NCBI RefSeq assembly: GCF_000330705.1
Contig: NZ_ANAM01000006.1
Location: forward strand, 310,001 to 374,000
Source: Salinicoccus carnicancri Crm
GTDB lineage: Bacteria > Bacillota > Bacilli > Staphylococcales > Salinicoccaceae
Length of the DNA stretch: 64,000 nucleotides
Reading direction: 5' to 3'
In this document: piece after piece, positions 33,320 through 41,567 of the stretch
How the letters are laid out: every line of letters starts with the position of its first letter
Position numbering within the stretch: position 1 is the first letter of the stretch
Program-made: the position numbers and the translations under genes
Notes under the pieces: generated by a model
Databases searched by the model: none
Told to the model about the DNA's origin: nothing
What the model saw: the letters and a program-made list of their open reading frames with translations, nothing else

Positions 33320-34261
33320 ATGGATAAGAGAAAAGTCATTCTGGACTGCGACCCGGGCCATGATGATGCGATTTCGGTCATCATCGCGGCTTCGGGGAGA
33401 AGCCCGCTTGAGATTGTGGGAATTACGACCGTTGCAGGCAATGTGGGAGTGGAGAAGAATACCGTCAATGCGCTGAAAATATGCGAATTGCTGGAACTGG
33501 ATGTTCCCGTATTCCAGGGAGCGGCAGGTCCGATGGTGAAGCCAAGCGAGATAGCCACCGAAATACACGGAGATACAGGGATGGATGGTCCCGTATTGCC
33601 TGAGCCTGTTAAAATCAAAGAAGAGCAGCATGCTGTAGATTTCATAATTGAAAGTGTAAGATCTTCAAAGGGGAAGATGACACTCGTTCCAACCGGCCCG
33701 CTGACTAATATTGCGCTTGCATTGATCAAGGCCCCGGATATTAAAGACAACATAGAGGAGATTGTACTCATGGGCGGCGGTACATTCGGCAACTGGACAC
33801 CTGCTGCGGAATTCAATATATATGTGGATGCGGAAGCGGCAAAGGTCGTTTTCGAAAGCGGTGTACCACTTGCCATGTTCGGACTCGATGTAACCCACCA
33901 GGTGATCGCTGACAAAGATATTCGACAGAGATTCAGCAGGTTGGAAGGTGAAATCGCGATCTTCGTGAATGAACTTCTTGAGTTTTTCGGCCAGGCATAC
34001 AAAGACCATTTCGGTTTTGAAGGCGGGCCGATCCATGATGCCTGTACCACTATGTATCTGCTTCAACCGGACCTCTTCGACATGAAGCATGTAAATGTCA
34101 GCATAGAGACGAAAGGTGAGTTCACCTACGGCATGACCGCAGTGGATCTCCTTGGGACCACCGGACTTGAGCTGAATACGCTGTTTGCAGAATCGGTTGA
34201 TCAGGAGAAGTTCTGGAATCTTTTTGAAGAGATATTGATTTCATACGATGGGGCACTATAA
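33320..34261 (+). CDS. Nucleoside hydrolase, IUNH family
   Basis: Hydrolyses the N-glycosidic bond of ribonucleosides to ribose and base. The calcium-binding DCDPGHDDA motif is near residues 8-16, PTGPLTNIALAL near 120-131, and VLMGGG near 146 with AEFNIYVDAEAA near 158. A GGPIHDACTTMY motif near 235 completes the site. The 313-aa length is normal. The start is ATG 33320 after GGGAGG; the longer frame upstream is in the terminator region. A ribokinase-like pseudogene follows, which suggests a former nucleoside salvage operon. Confidence 0.92.
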   Translation: MDKRKVILDCDPGHDDAISVIIAASGRSPLEIVGITTVAGNVGVEKNTVNALKICELLELDVPVFQGAAGPMVKPSEIATEIHGDTGMDGPVLPEPVKIKEEQHAVDFIIESVRSSKGKMTLVPTGPLTNIALALIKAPDIKDNIEEIVLMGGGTFGNWTPAAEFNIYVDAEAAKVVFESGVPLAMFGLDVTHQVIADKDIRQRFSRLEGEIAIFVNELLEFFGQAYKDHFGFEGGPIHDACTTMYLLQPDLFDMKHVNVSIETKGEFTYGMTAVDLLGTTGLELNTLFAESVDQEKFWNLFEEILISYDGAL

Positions 34262-34301
34262 CATGGATAGATCGAAAATTACAATAACATGAAGCGTAAA
34301 T

Positions 34302-34775
34302 ATGAATTTTGTGACGGTTGCGGATAATATGCCGGCACAGTGTGAGACTATAACCGGAGGACATTGTGAAACACTTCCCGGAGAACAGGTGCCAATCAGG
34401 CTGTTGCTGCGGCACAACTCGGTGCAGTAGGTAATGATGCCTTTGGCAGACTGTTGCTTGAAAATTTTGAAGAACAGAATGTATCGACAAAATTCATTTC
34501 CGAAGCAGCGGGTGTTTCATCAGGACTTGCAAACATTATCGTGTCCGATAAAGATAACAGAATCATCACCGGTTTTGAAAGTCTCGCCGCTCCCGGGACA
34601 TCGCTCATGGCCGGTAGTCCGGAGCAGGTTGTGGAAAAAATCATGTGTCAGCATGAACTTTACGGACATAACAAGGTTCCTCGCACAGATGGGTATCGGC
34701 GGACTGCTTTTTGAAAACGTATCGAAAAACATAGAGATGCTTGCAGCTAAAGTAATGCCGCTGCTTAAAGAATGA
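34302..34775 (+). pseudogene. Chimeric remnant: ribokinase N-part joined to luciferase-type monooxygenase C-part
   Basis: From ATG 34302, NFVTVADNMPAQCETITGG and TLPG resemble the ribokinase N-terminus. A frameshift near 34380 then breaks the frame, and in the shifted frame NQAVAAAQLGAVGNDAFGRLLLENFEEQNV continues the ribokinase pattern with a few codons missing. After NRIIT (about 34565) the sequence changes to a luciferase-like monooxygenase C-terminus (GTSLMAGSPEQVVEKIM), with one more frameshift near 34670 before RFLAQMGIGGLLFENV. Two gene relics appear fused by deletion. Confidence 0.75.
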
Positions 34776-34824
34776 AGCAATTCAAATAACAGAACCATTA
34801 TTTTCAGGTATAGAATATCACAAG

Positions 34825-34856
34825 AACTTCCCGCTATTAACAGCGGGGAGTTTTTT
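34825..34856 (+). terminator. Terminator
   Basis: AACTTCCCGCT / AGCGGGGAGTT (one G-T pair, 6-base loop) followed by six T. Confidence 0.8.
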
Positions 34857-35012
34857 AATTCCTTATAATATTTATCCACTTATAAAAGCAGTCTATATGC
34901 ATACTGACGATTACCTATAATCAATCACATTGCTGCTGGCTATATTCAATGTTATATTTATTCATATACATAAAGCATAGTTTTATAGTAGGATTTATGG
35001 GGAGGAAGATGC

Positions 35013-35798
35013 ATGAAGCGAGTTTTAGGGTTGTTTGTTTTATTAATGATGTTGGCATTATCCGCATGCAGCAACGGCGGCACTGCCGGAGCGGCTGATG
35101 ATGATGTGATTACTGTCGCGACTACCCCGGATGGATATCCGCAAAATTATATGGAAGACGACGAACTGAAAGGGTTCAGTGTGGATGTCTACAAAGCGAT
35201 ATTCGAGGATTTGGGATACGAAATTGAATGGGAGACGACCGACTGGTCGGGTGCGCTTGCTTCCTTTGAAACCGGCAAGGCGGATACGCTGCTCAATTTC
35301 GCAGTGACACCGGAAAGAGCCGAAAAATATGACTACACAGATACTTATTATTTTTCAAGAGCGGGGCTTGGTGTCGCGGAAAATAATACGGAGATAGAAT
35401 CTCTCGAGGATGTCAAAGGCAAAAAGGTGGGAAATGTCACTGGTTCCAATTACGGTGAAGTATTAAAAGAACAGGATTCTGAAGGCGAGATTGAGATCGT
35501 CAATTACGAAGGTGCCGATGTCATTCACCAGGATGTTGCCAATGGTAATGTCGATGCCTATGTGACAGGCAGAGAAATTCTTCTCGCACAGGTTAAGGAC
35601 AAAGACATCCCGTTGAAAGTGGCGGCGGAGGCATTCGGTGAAAAAGAAGTGGCACTGCCTTTCGCAAAAACAGAGGAAAATGCGCAGCTGATTGAAGAGA
35701 TTAACAGTACAATCGTCAAATTCAGGGAAGATGGCACATTGACTGAGATTTCCAATGAGTGGTTTGGCGAGGATGTTACGGTGAGCCAGGAAAATTAA
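35013..35798 (+). CDS. Amino-acid-type ABC transporter substrate-binding lipoprotein
   Basis: A 261-aa SBP_bac_3-family solute-binding protein. The signal peptide ends in the lipobox LSAC (Cys 19). The binding-protein pattern is visible: GYPQNYMEDDELKGFSVDVYKAIFEDLGYEIE near 38-70, the LLNFAVTPERAEKYDYT hinge region, and VKGKKVGNVTGSNY. It probably binds a polar amino acid. No permease or ATPase gene is next to it, so it either uses a distant transporter or is an orphan. The ribosome-binding site is GGGGAGGA. Confidence 0.88.
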   Translation: MKRVLGLFVLLMMLALSACSNGGTAGAADDDVITVATTPDGYPQNYMEDDELKGFSVDVYKAIFEDLGYEIEWETTDWSGALASFETGKADTLLNFAVTPERAEKYDYTDTYYFSRAGLGVAENNTEIESLEDVKGKKVGNVTGSNYGEVLKEQDSEGEIEIVNYEGADVIHQDVANGNVDAYVTGREILLAQVKDKDIPLKVAAEAFGEKEVALPFAKTEENAQLIEEINSTIVKFREDGTLTEISNEWFGEDVTVSQEN

Positions 35799-35825
35799 AG
35801 TTCGTTTTGGAAAGGATTTTGGAAA

Positions 35826-36557
35826 ATGGGCAGAGTTAACGGGAAAGTTGTGATTGTCACTGGCGGCACAGGCGGTATGGGCGCTTCACATGTTAAAAAA
35901 TTTGTTTCGGAAGGGGCGCAGGTTGTTTTTACTGACCTCGACGAAGGAGCGGGCAGGGTGCTGCAGGATGAGATGGGTCCTCAATCTCTATTCATCAAGC
36001 AGGATGTCACTGATTCCGAATCGTGGAATAAAGTGATCGTAGAAACCGAAAAAAATTTGGGGCCTGTCAATGTCCTCGTCAACAATGCAGGCGTCAATTA
36101 CAGTGAGGAAACTGAAGCATTTCCTGAGGATGAATACGATCGGGTGATTGAAGTGAATCAAAAGGCTGTTTTTCTGGGGATGAAAGCAGTGATTCCTTCC
36201 ATGAAAAAAGCAGCGAGCGGTTCGATCATCAATATTTCTTCCATCGGCGGAATCCGGGGAAGGATGGAAAGTGTTGCCTACAGTGCTTCCAAATTTGCAG
36301 TGACCGGCATGACGAAGGTGGGTGCTCTGGAATTGGGAAAGTATGGGATACGGGTCAATTCCGTCCATCCCAGCCTGGTGAATACCGGACTTTTCTCTGA
36401 AAGCACAGGCGGAAAAGCGGTGGCATCCGACCGGCCTCTTGGCAGAGTGCTGACTAAGGAAGAAGTATCTGCTCTTGTGCTTTACCTGGCTTCGGATGAA
36501 TCGAGTTATACAACGGGTGCCGAGCATGTGATTGATGGCGGATTAACTGCGAGATGA
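35826..36557 (+). CDS. Short-chain dehydrogenase/reductase
   Basis: A 243-aa NAD(P)-dependent oxidoreductase. The cofactor motif TGGTGGMGASH is at residues 12-22, NNAGV near 86, the catalytic Ser in NISSIGG near 138, and the YSASK motif near 151-155. The C-terminus ends with a VIDGGLTAR segment. It resembles 3-alpha/20-beta-hydroxysteroid- or 3-oxoacyl-type enzymes; the substrate cannot be read. It runs 15 bases before an amidohydrolase gene and probably forms an operon with it. Confidence 0.9.
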   Translation: MGRVNGKVVIVTGGTGGMGASHVKKFVSEGAQVVFTDLDEGAGRVLQDEMGPQSLFIKQDVTDSESWNKVIVETEKNLGPVNVLVNNAGVNYSEETEAFPEDEYDRVIEVNQKAVFLGMKAVIPSMKKAASGSIINISSIGGIRGRMESVAYSASKFAVTGMTKVGALELGKYGIRVNSVHPSLVNTGLFSESTGGKAVASDRPLGRVLTKEEVSALVLYLASDESSYTTGAEHVIDGGLTAR

Positions 36558-36572
36558 AGGAGAATTGTATAT

Positions 36573-37412
36573 ATGATAATCGATTTTAAGATGAAGGCAC
36601 CCATCCCTGCGTGGGAAGTTTTGTTTGAAGCGGGCAAGACGCCGGTCATTGAGAAATTCAAAGCACTGGAAAATGTGGGTCTGGTACAGGCCCGTTCACT
36701 TGATGATGTTATTGGAGAAATGGACGGGCATGGGATTACCCATTCTGTGATTTTGGGCAGGAATAATGAGCCGGGCAGTTCGAACGCTGAACTTCTGGAG
36801 TTTTTATCGAGCCAAAAAGGAGAACGATTCTTTGGATTCATCGGGATTGAAGATATGACTGTGGAGGAATCGGTTGAAACTATCTATAAGTATGCAGCGA
36901 CCGGTAAATTCCACGGTGTGGCTGCAAATCCGGCCAAGATCCGGCCATTGATGGGTATCGGTGACCCGAGTCTGGACCCGATATTTGAAGCATGCCTGGA
37001 ACATGATCTGCCGTTTTGTATGACGCTGAGCCTGCTGATATCATTAACAAGCGAAAAACCGGATTATGATTATATCCATCCCAGGCAGCTGATCCGGGTT
37101 GCGGAGAAATATCCGGGCTTGAAACTGATCATTTCCCATGCGGCATGGCCGTTTGTACAGGAGTCCATTGCTGTGGCGATCCATTATCCGAACATTTACC
37201 TGTGTCCGGATTTTTATATCTCCTTCCCCGGCGGCTGGCAGTATGCGGAAGCCGCTGAGAGGGGACTCGAAGACCAGCTGATCTATGCCAGCTGCTACCC
37301 GAATGTTCCTTATGATTATGCAATGGAATATTACAGGAAACATGATCTGCCTGAGGACATAATAGAAAAAGTGATGAGCGGGAATGCGAAAAGGATATTG
37401 GGCATTGATTAG
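36573..37412 (+). CDS. Amidohydrolase-like TIM-barrel protein lacking the HxH metal motif
   Basis: A 279-aa protein of the Amidohydro_2 group. Typical segments are FFGFIGIEDM, a YKYAATGKFHGVAANPA stretch, and LKLIISHAAWPF with a conserved His. The N-terminal HxH metal site is replaced by DFKMKAP, and the usual late Asp is a Cys in YASCYPNVP. Related proteins with a DFRxRPP-like start are known to me in this family, so it may be a distinct subfamily. It may not bind a metal in the usual way. It lies downstream of the SDR gene, with GAAGGAGAA as ribosome-binding site. Confidence 0.8.
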   Translation: MIIDFKMKAPIPAWEVLFEAGKTPVIEKFKALENVGLVQARSLDDVIGEMDGHGITHSVILGRNNEPGSSNAELLEFLSSQKGERFFGFIGIEDMTVEESVETIYKYAATGKFHGVAANPAKIRPLMGIGDPSLDPIFEACLEHDLPFCMTLSLLISLTSEKPDYDYIHPRQLIRVAEKYPGLKLIISHAAWPFVQESIAVAIHYPNIYLCPDFYISFPGGWQYAEAAERGLEDQLIYASCYPNVPYDYAMEYYRKHDLPEDIIEKVMSGNAKRILGID

Positions 37413-37441
37413 ACAGTACACATTTGTGTGCTGTTTTTTTA
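37413..37441 (+). terminator. Terminator after the amidohydrolase gene
   Basis: ACAGTACACA / TGTGCTGT stem followed by seven T; begins right after the stop codon. Confidence 0.75.
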
Positions 37442-37455
37442 TACAGGCACAGATA

Positions 37456-37484
37456 TTGTCTATTAATAAGAAATCTGTTAGAAT
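37456..37484 (+). promoter_or_regulatory. Promoter of the Rrf2-type regulator gene
   Basis: TTGTCT (37456-37461), 17-base spacer, TAGAAT (37479-37484). Confidence 0.6.
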
Positions 37485-37496
37485 TACTTATAAATT

Positions 37497-37511
37497 GGAT
37501 AATCATTATCC
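37497..37511. promoter_or_regulatory. Fur-like 7-1-7 palindrome
   Basis: GGATAAT-C-ATTATCC is a perfect inverted repeat with the 7-1-7 layout of Fur-family boxes, differing from the TGATAATNATTATCA Fur consensus only in the outer base of each arm. It covers the expected transcription start and lies 35 bases before the regulator gene. Confidence 0.6.
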
Positions 37512-37546
37512 GGTTTAACTATGATTAATGAGAAGCGGTGAATGAG

Positions 37547-38029
37547 ATGCAGATGAAGACAGGTGTCGAACAGTCGGTATATGCCGTTCTTCTACTGAAC
37601 ATGCTGCCGGATAAGGCGGTGCTGCACAGTGAAGTGATCAGCGGACAGATTGGAGCGTCACCCACATATTTTCAAAAGCTATTGAGGAAATTGGTGAGTG
37701 CCGACCTGATTACTTCCGTACCCGGGGTGAAGGGTGGATTCAGGCTGAAAAAGGATCCTGAAGATATCCGGGTATATGATATTTATGTTGCAATCGAAGG
37801 GCAGCAGTCGCTGTACAGCCCGAGTGGCATCTTGAGTGATGTACTTGAACTGGAGTATGACGACCGGTGCTGTGTACTGGGTGAGCTGATGGAAGAAGCG
37901 GAGGAGTCATGGAAAGCGGTGCTGAAGAGGGAAACGATCGCCTCACTTGCTGAACAGGTGGAATCGGATCGTTTTGTGAACCATGTGACCGATCTGAAAA
38001 AATGGGTGGAAGAGAACATGGTGGTCTGA
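37547..38029 (+). CDS. Rrf2-family transcriptional regulator
   Basis: A 160-aa regulator with an N-terminal winged helix: VEQSVYAVLLLNML, then SGQIGASPTYFQKLLRKLVSADLITSVPGVKGGFRL near residues 30-65. That is the characteristic Rrf2 recognition helix plus the GxxGG wing. The cysteine pair CC near 106 is the only Cys group, so it lacks the usual three-Cys iron-sulfur site and may sense thiol state or another signal. ATG 37547 is preferred to the GTG nine bases upstream. It is followed by a luciferase-like oxidoreductase. Confidence 0.82.
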   Translation: MQMKTGVEQSVYAVLLLNMLPDKAVLHSEVISGQIGASPTYFQKLLRKLVSADLITSVPGVKGGFRLKKDPEDIRVYDIYVAIEGQQSLYSPSGILSDVLELEYDDRCCVLGELMEEAEESWKAVLKRETIASLAEQVESDRFVNHVTDLKKWVEENMVV

Positions 38030-38044
38030 TGAATATGGAATCGG

Positions 38045-39025
38045 GTGAGAGAATTGAAAAAGTTTGAATCACATAGAGGCTTTAACAGGACATTCAGGGA
38101 AGGAAGAATGACCCTTGGTCTCGGCTTTCCTCTTGAAGCATATACGGGCAGTTTTCCTGAGATGAATCTTGAGGAACAGATGAAGCATGCCAGGCGTGCT
38201 GAAGATTATGGGTTTGCCTCTTTGTCAGTAAGAGATGCACCCTTATATGACCCTGATTTCGGGGATGTCGGCGGGCTGTATGATCCATTCATGTTCCTGA
38301 CGTATGTTGCAGCACATACCAGGGAAATAGCCCTGGTGACAGGCAGCATCGTGACTACATTGAGGAACCCCATCCATACGGCAAAGTCCGCAGCGACTTT
38401 GGAGAGTCTGTCAGGACAGCGGTTTTTATTCGGTGCAGCAAGCGGAGACCGCCCGGTGGAGTTTCCGGCCTTCAAAACGGATATTGATGACAAAGGAAAG
38501 CTTTTCAGGGAATCCCTTCAGGCCATGAGAAGGTTGTGGAGTGAAGAGTTTCCTAAAATCCAGACAGATCGCCTGAATTTGACGCACGGCGATGTGGTGC
38601 CAAAGCCGGAGCTGTCGGATATCCCTGTTTTCGGTACAGGGTACGGCGGGCAGACACTGGAATGGCTTGCAGAAAACACCGATGGCTGGTTTTTTTATCC
38701 CCAGGATTTACAGGGGCAAAAAGCACTGGTAGCAAAATGGCGGCAGGCAACAACAGAATTCAAACCTTTTGCACAGTCTCTGGCTGTCGACCTGTCGGAA
38801 CGTCCGGGGGAAGCGCCAAAGAAGAAGCCCGTCGGTTTCCGTGCGGGGAGAAACTTTCTGATCGATTATCTCAATGCATATCAGGAAGCAGGGGTCAACC
38901 ATGTGATGATCAGCCTGAAGGAAAGCAGCCGGCCGGCCGAAGAGGTCATACAGGAACTTGGTGAATATGTTGTACCTAAGTTCCCGGCCATCAGCAAACC
39001 AAAATTTACGTTTTTTAATAAATGA
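38045..39025 (+). CDS. LLM-class flavin-dependent oxidoreductase
   Basis: A 326-aa luciferase-like monooxygenase. The TIM-barrel pattern shows GLGFPLEAYTG, MKHARRAEDYGFASLSVRDAP and LVTGSIVTTLRNPIHTAKSAATLESLSGQRFLFGAASGDRP. The last stretch is the FMN/phosphate-binding core of the family. It would use reduced flavin to oxidise an unknown small substrate. The start at GTG 38045 is uncertain: a TTG at 38054 is also in frame, and neither has a strong ribosome-binding site. It follows the Rrf2 gene and precedes DUF896. Confidence 0.85.
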   Translation: MRELKKFESHRGFNRTFREGRMTLGLGFPLEAYTGSFPEMNLEEQMKHARRAEDYGFASLSVRDAPLYDPDFGDVGGLYDPFMFLTYVAAHTREIALVTGSIVTTLRNPIHTAKSAATLESLSGQRFLFGAASGDRPVEFPAFKTDIDDKGKLFRESLQAMRRLWSEEFPKIQTDRLNLTHGDVVPKPELSDIPVFGTGYGGQTLEWLAENTDGWFFYPQDLQGQKALVAKWRQATTEFKPFAQSLAVDLSERPGEAPKKKPVGFRAGRNFLIDYLNAYQEAGVNHVMISLKESSRPAEEVIQELGEYVVPKFPAISKPKFTFFNK

Positions 39026-39042
39026 AAGGAAGAAGATAGAAA

Positions 39043-39276
39043 ATGATCGCAGGATTGGACAGGATTAATGAACTTGCAAATAAACAGAAAACTGACGGAC
39101 TGACGGAGACAGAAAGAGCAGAACAGAAAAAATTGAGAGAGGACTACCTGAAACAGATAAGAGGGCAGGTGCTTGATTCCTTTTCAGGATTGACAGTAGT
39201 CGATCCACTTGGCAATGATGTGACACCTGAAAAACTGAAAAGAGAACAGGAACTCACCAAGTCACTCGATATATGA
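39043..39276 (+). CDS. DUF896 (YnzC-like) protein
   Basis: A 77-aa protein of two helices: LDRINELANKQKTDGLTETERAEQKKLREDYLK, followed by a short VVDPLGNDVTPEKLK segment. This matches the DUF896/YnzC family of small Firmicute proteins, one member of which is SOS-induced in Bacillus. There is no LexA box here. The ribosome-binding site is GAAAGGAAG. It lies between two luciferase-like genes, an unusual place for it. Confidence 0.88.
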   Translation: MIAGLDRINELANKQKTDGLTETERAEQKKLREDYLKQIRGQVLDSFSGLTVVDPLGNDVTPEKLKREQELTKSLDI

Positions 39277-39297
39277 CGAAGAAAAGGATGATATTTA

Positions 39298-40290
39298 ATG
39301 AGACTAAGTGTGCTGGATCAGGCGCCCGTCACAAAAGGAAACAATGCAGCAGATGCTTTGAAAAAAGCGGAGAAACTTGCAATACTTGCCGATGAACTCG
39401 GGTATCACCGCATGTGGATGGCGGAACACCACAGTCTGCCGTCACACGTCAGTTCAGCGCCCGAAGTCACAGCGACAAGACTGGCTGCGAAAACAGAGGA
39501 TATCCGCATCGGCACGGGTGGTGTAATGATGATGCATTATTCGCCGCTGAAGATGGCTGAAGTGTTCAAGACGCTCAGTGCCTTTTCACCGGGAAGGATA
39601 GATTTCGGCGTCGGAAGAGCCCCCGGCGGAGATGGTCAAAGTATTTATGCATTGTCTGAGGGCAGACGGCCGCAGATGGACAATATGTATGAAAAATTCG
39701 CGATTGCGATGCAGTACATCAATGATGAAACACCTGATGGTAAACTGTACGGTTCTGTCAGGGCGACGCCGGGAAACGTCACTTTGCCGCAAGCCTGGAT
39801 GCTGGGTTCCAGCGGTAACAGTGCAATCGCCACCGCAAGGCTCGGTGCCGGCTATTCATTTGCCCAATTTTTCAATGGAGACCTATCCAAAGGCATCCTT
39901 GATGCATACAAGGAAAATTTCGAACCCTCCGCGTTCATGGAAAAACCGGAGATCAATGTATGCTATATGGTCACTGCCGCAGAAACGAAGGAAGAAGCAG
40001 AATTCCAGGCACTGCCGCAGGACATCGCGAGCCTCAAGCTCATGAACGGACAGATTACACAGGCCATGACACCGGAAGAAGCGGCGGAGTACCCGTTGAC
40101 TGAAATGGACAAGATGCGGATCCAGGATAGAAGGCACCTCCATATTGTCGGTTCGGCCGGAGACGTAGCAAAGCAACTGAGAGACGAACAGGAAATGTAC
40201 GGTTTCGACGAAGCGATGATCTGCAGCATTCCACATTCACAGGAGAGGCGGCTGGATGTCTACAGGCTGCTTGCGAAAGAACTTTTTTAA
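39298..40290 (+). CDS. LLM-class flavin-dependent oxidoreductase
   Basis: A second luciferase-like monooxygenase, 330 aa. Clear segments are DQAPVTKGNNAADALKKA near the start, GYHRMWMAEHHSLP near 36-48, DIRIGTGGVMMMHYSPLKMAEVFKTLSAF near 66-95, and GRIDFGVGRAPGGD near 98. These are the classic motifs of the alkanal-monooxygenase-like subgroup without a luciferase beta partner. Substrate unknown. It closes the Rrf2-LLM-DUF896-LLM run and is followed by a perfect terminator. Confidence 0.9.
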   Translation: MRLSVLDQAPVTKGNNAADALKKAEKLAILADELGYHRMWMAEHHSLPSHVSSAPEVTATRLAAKTEDIRIGTGGVMMMHYSPLKMAEVFKTLSAFSPGRIDFGVGRAPGGDGQSIYALSEGRRPQMDNMYEKFAIAMQYINDETPDGKLYGSVRATPGNVTLPQAWMLGSSGNSAIATARLGAGYSFAQFFNGDLSKGILDAYKENFEPSAFMEKPEINVCYMVTAAETKEEAEFQALPQDIASLKLMNGQITQAMTPEEAAEYPLTEMDKMRIQDRRHLHIVGSAGDVAKQLRDEQEMYGFDEAMICSIPHSQERRLDVYRLLAKELF

Positions 40291-40322
40291 ACAATGGGAG
40301 TATGCTTCAAAAGAACAGATGG

Positions 40323-40366
40323 AAATGACATTCGTTTAGGTTGCCCCTTAGATGAATGTCATTTTT
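40323..40366 (+). terminator. Terminator
   Basis: Perfect 11-bp stem AAATGACATTC / GAATGTCATTT around a 20-base loop, then TT. Confidence 0.75.
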
Positions 40367-40458
40367 AGGATCAGCTGTTATATGCCGGATATATCTGTAT
40401 TGTTTTTACGCTATACTCGGAATGGAAATCTGATATATTATTGAGAGAGGTGAAAGTG

Positions 40459-40929
40459 ATGAAAATATATTTGGGAAGTCCGTTCTTTGACCAGGAACAG
40501 CTGCACAGAGTGAAAAGAGTGGAGAAGGCACTGGAAGAAAATAGTACTGTGACAGAGGTGTTTTCACCGAGACTGCAGCAGGTGGATCATCTGGAGCATG
40601 GCTCCGATGAATGGCGGGAAACTGTATATAATAATGATATCAAGCACGTCGAGTGGTGTGATGCAATAGTGGCTGTGCATGACTATGAGGGGAAGCACGT
40701 CGATCCGGGCACTGCATTTGAAATCGGCTATGCCAAGGCAAAAGGTAAATTCATCGTCCTTTACCAGGAAAAGGATCCCGAACATGAAGCTCCGGTGAAT
40801 TTGATGCTGTCCGATTCTCTGGATGTCTACCTTCAGGATCTTGATGACTTGAAACAATATGATTTCAATGAAAGGAAGCCAATCCGCCTTGAAAAGTATT
40901 TCTTTGATGAAGTGGCAGAGGAAGAGTGA
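40459..40929 (+). CDS. Nucleoside 2-deoxyribosyltransferase
   Basis: A 156-aa enzyme that moves 2-deoxyribose between nucleobases. It begins with KIYLGSPFFDQEQLHRV, the signature substrate-binding strand and helix. It has HVEWCDAIVAVHDYEGKHVDPGTAFEIGYAKAKGKFI in the middle, with the conserved Asp and the catalytic Glu in AFEIG. The start is ATG 40459 after GAGAGGTG rather than the TTG six codons upstream. The stop overlaps the SprT-like gene. Confidence 0.88.
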   Translation: MKIYLGSPFFDQEQLHRVKRVEKALEENSTVTEVFSPRLQQVDHLEHGSDEWRETVYNNDIKHVEWCDAIVAVHDYEGKHVDPGTAFEIGYAKAKGKFIVLYQEKDPEHEAPVNLMLSDSLDVYLQDLDDLKQYDFNERKPIRLEKYFFDEVAEEE

Positions 40930-41408
40930 TGGACTCCGGGACACTTAAAAGACATGCGGATGCGTTTCTTGAAAGAAATTTTGATATGCCGCTCGGCGTT
41001 CCTTTAAGAATTTCAAGCCGCATGAAATCAAGGCTTGGTGCATTCCAGGTAAAGTACATACGAGGCGGGGATGTAAAAACAGAGATAGTGATGTCCCATG
41101 AATTCATTGTCCATAATTCGGAAGAAGCGATCCTTGATGTCCTTTACCATGAATGTGTACATTATGCACTGTACACCCAGGATAAACCTTACAGGGATTC
41201 TGATGCCCTGTTCATCAGCACACTGGACAGGCTGGGGATTTCCAGGACGAGGACCTATGCCTATAAAGGCCGGAGCCACCTTTATGAATGCAGAAGATGC
41301 AGATACCGATTCAGTAAAAATATCAAGGGATATGAAAAAAGGTATATTTGCAGGAAATGCAGGGGAAAGTTCAGCTATGTGGGTGAACTCTCACCGGAGC
41401 ATCTATGA
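40929..41408 (+). CDS. SprT-like zinc metalloprotein
   Basis: A 159-aa protein with the HExxH zinc site HECVHY near residue 75 and a C-terminal zinc ribbon of two CxxC pairs (ECRRC, ICRKC). This is the layout of SprT/YdcK-like proteins, which in eukaryotes (Spartan) act on DNA-protein crosslinks. The bacterial role is not settled. ATG 40929 overlaps the previous stop by one base. A terminator follows. Confidence 0.9.
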   Translation: MDSGTLKRHADAFLERNFDMPLGVPLRISSRMKSRLGAFQVKYIRGGDVKTEIVMSHEFIVHNSEEAILDVLYHECVHYALYTQDKPYRDSDALFISTLDRLGISRTRTYAYKGRSHLYECRRCRYRFSKNIKGYEKRYICRKCRGKFSYVGELSPEHL

Positions 41409-41423
41409 TATATTCTCCCGTCC

Positions 41424-41461
41424 AAACCGGAAACCGATTGAATATCGGATTTCGGTTTTTT
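41424..41461 (+). terminator. Terminator
   Basis: AAACCGGAAACCGAT / ATCGGATTTCGGTTT with one mismatch and a TGAAT loop, then TTT. Confidence 0.85.
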
Positions 41462-41567
41462 AAATGAGAATGAAAAAATTCATCTTTCAATGTCGTCTTT
41501 ACCGCGGAAAAATGAAATAATGAATGTAAGGATGACATTTACACCTTATATACGAAAGGGGAAAACG

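Noticed and set aside
33316-34050. Long minus-strand ORF of 244 codons
   Set aside because: It lies entirely opposite the nucleoside hydrolase gene; Ser/Pro/Ile-rich shadow of a well-defined coding sequence.
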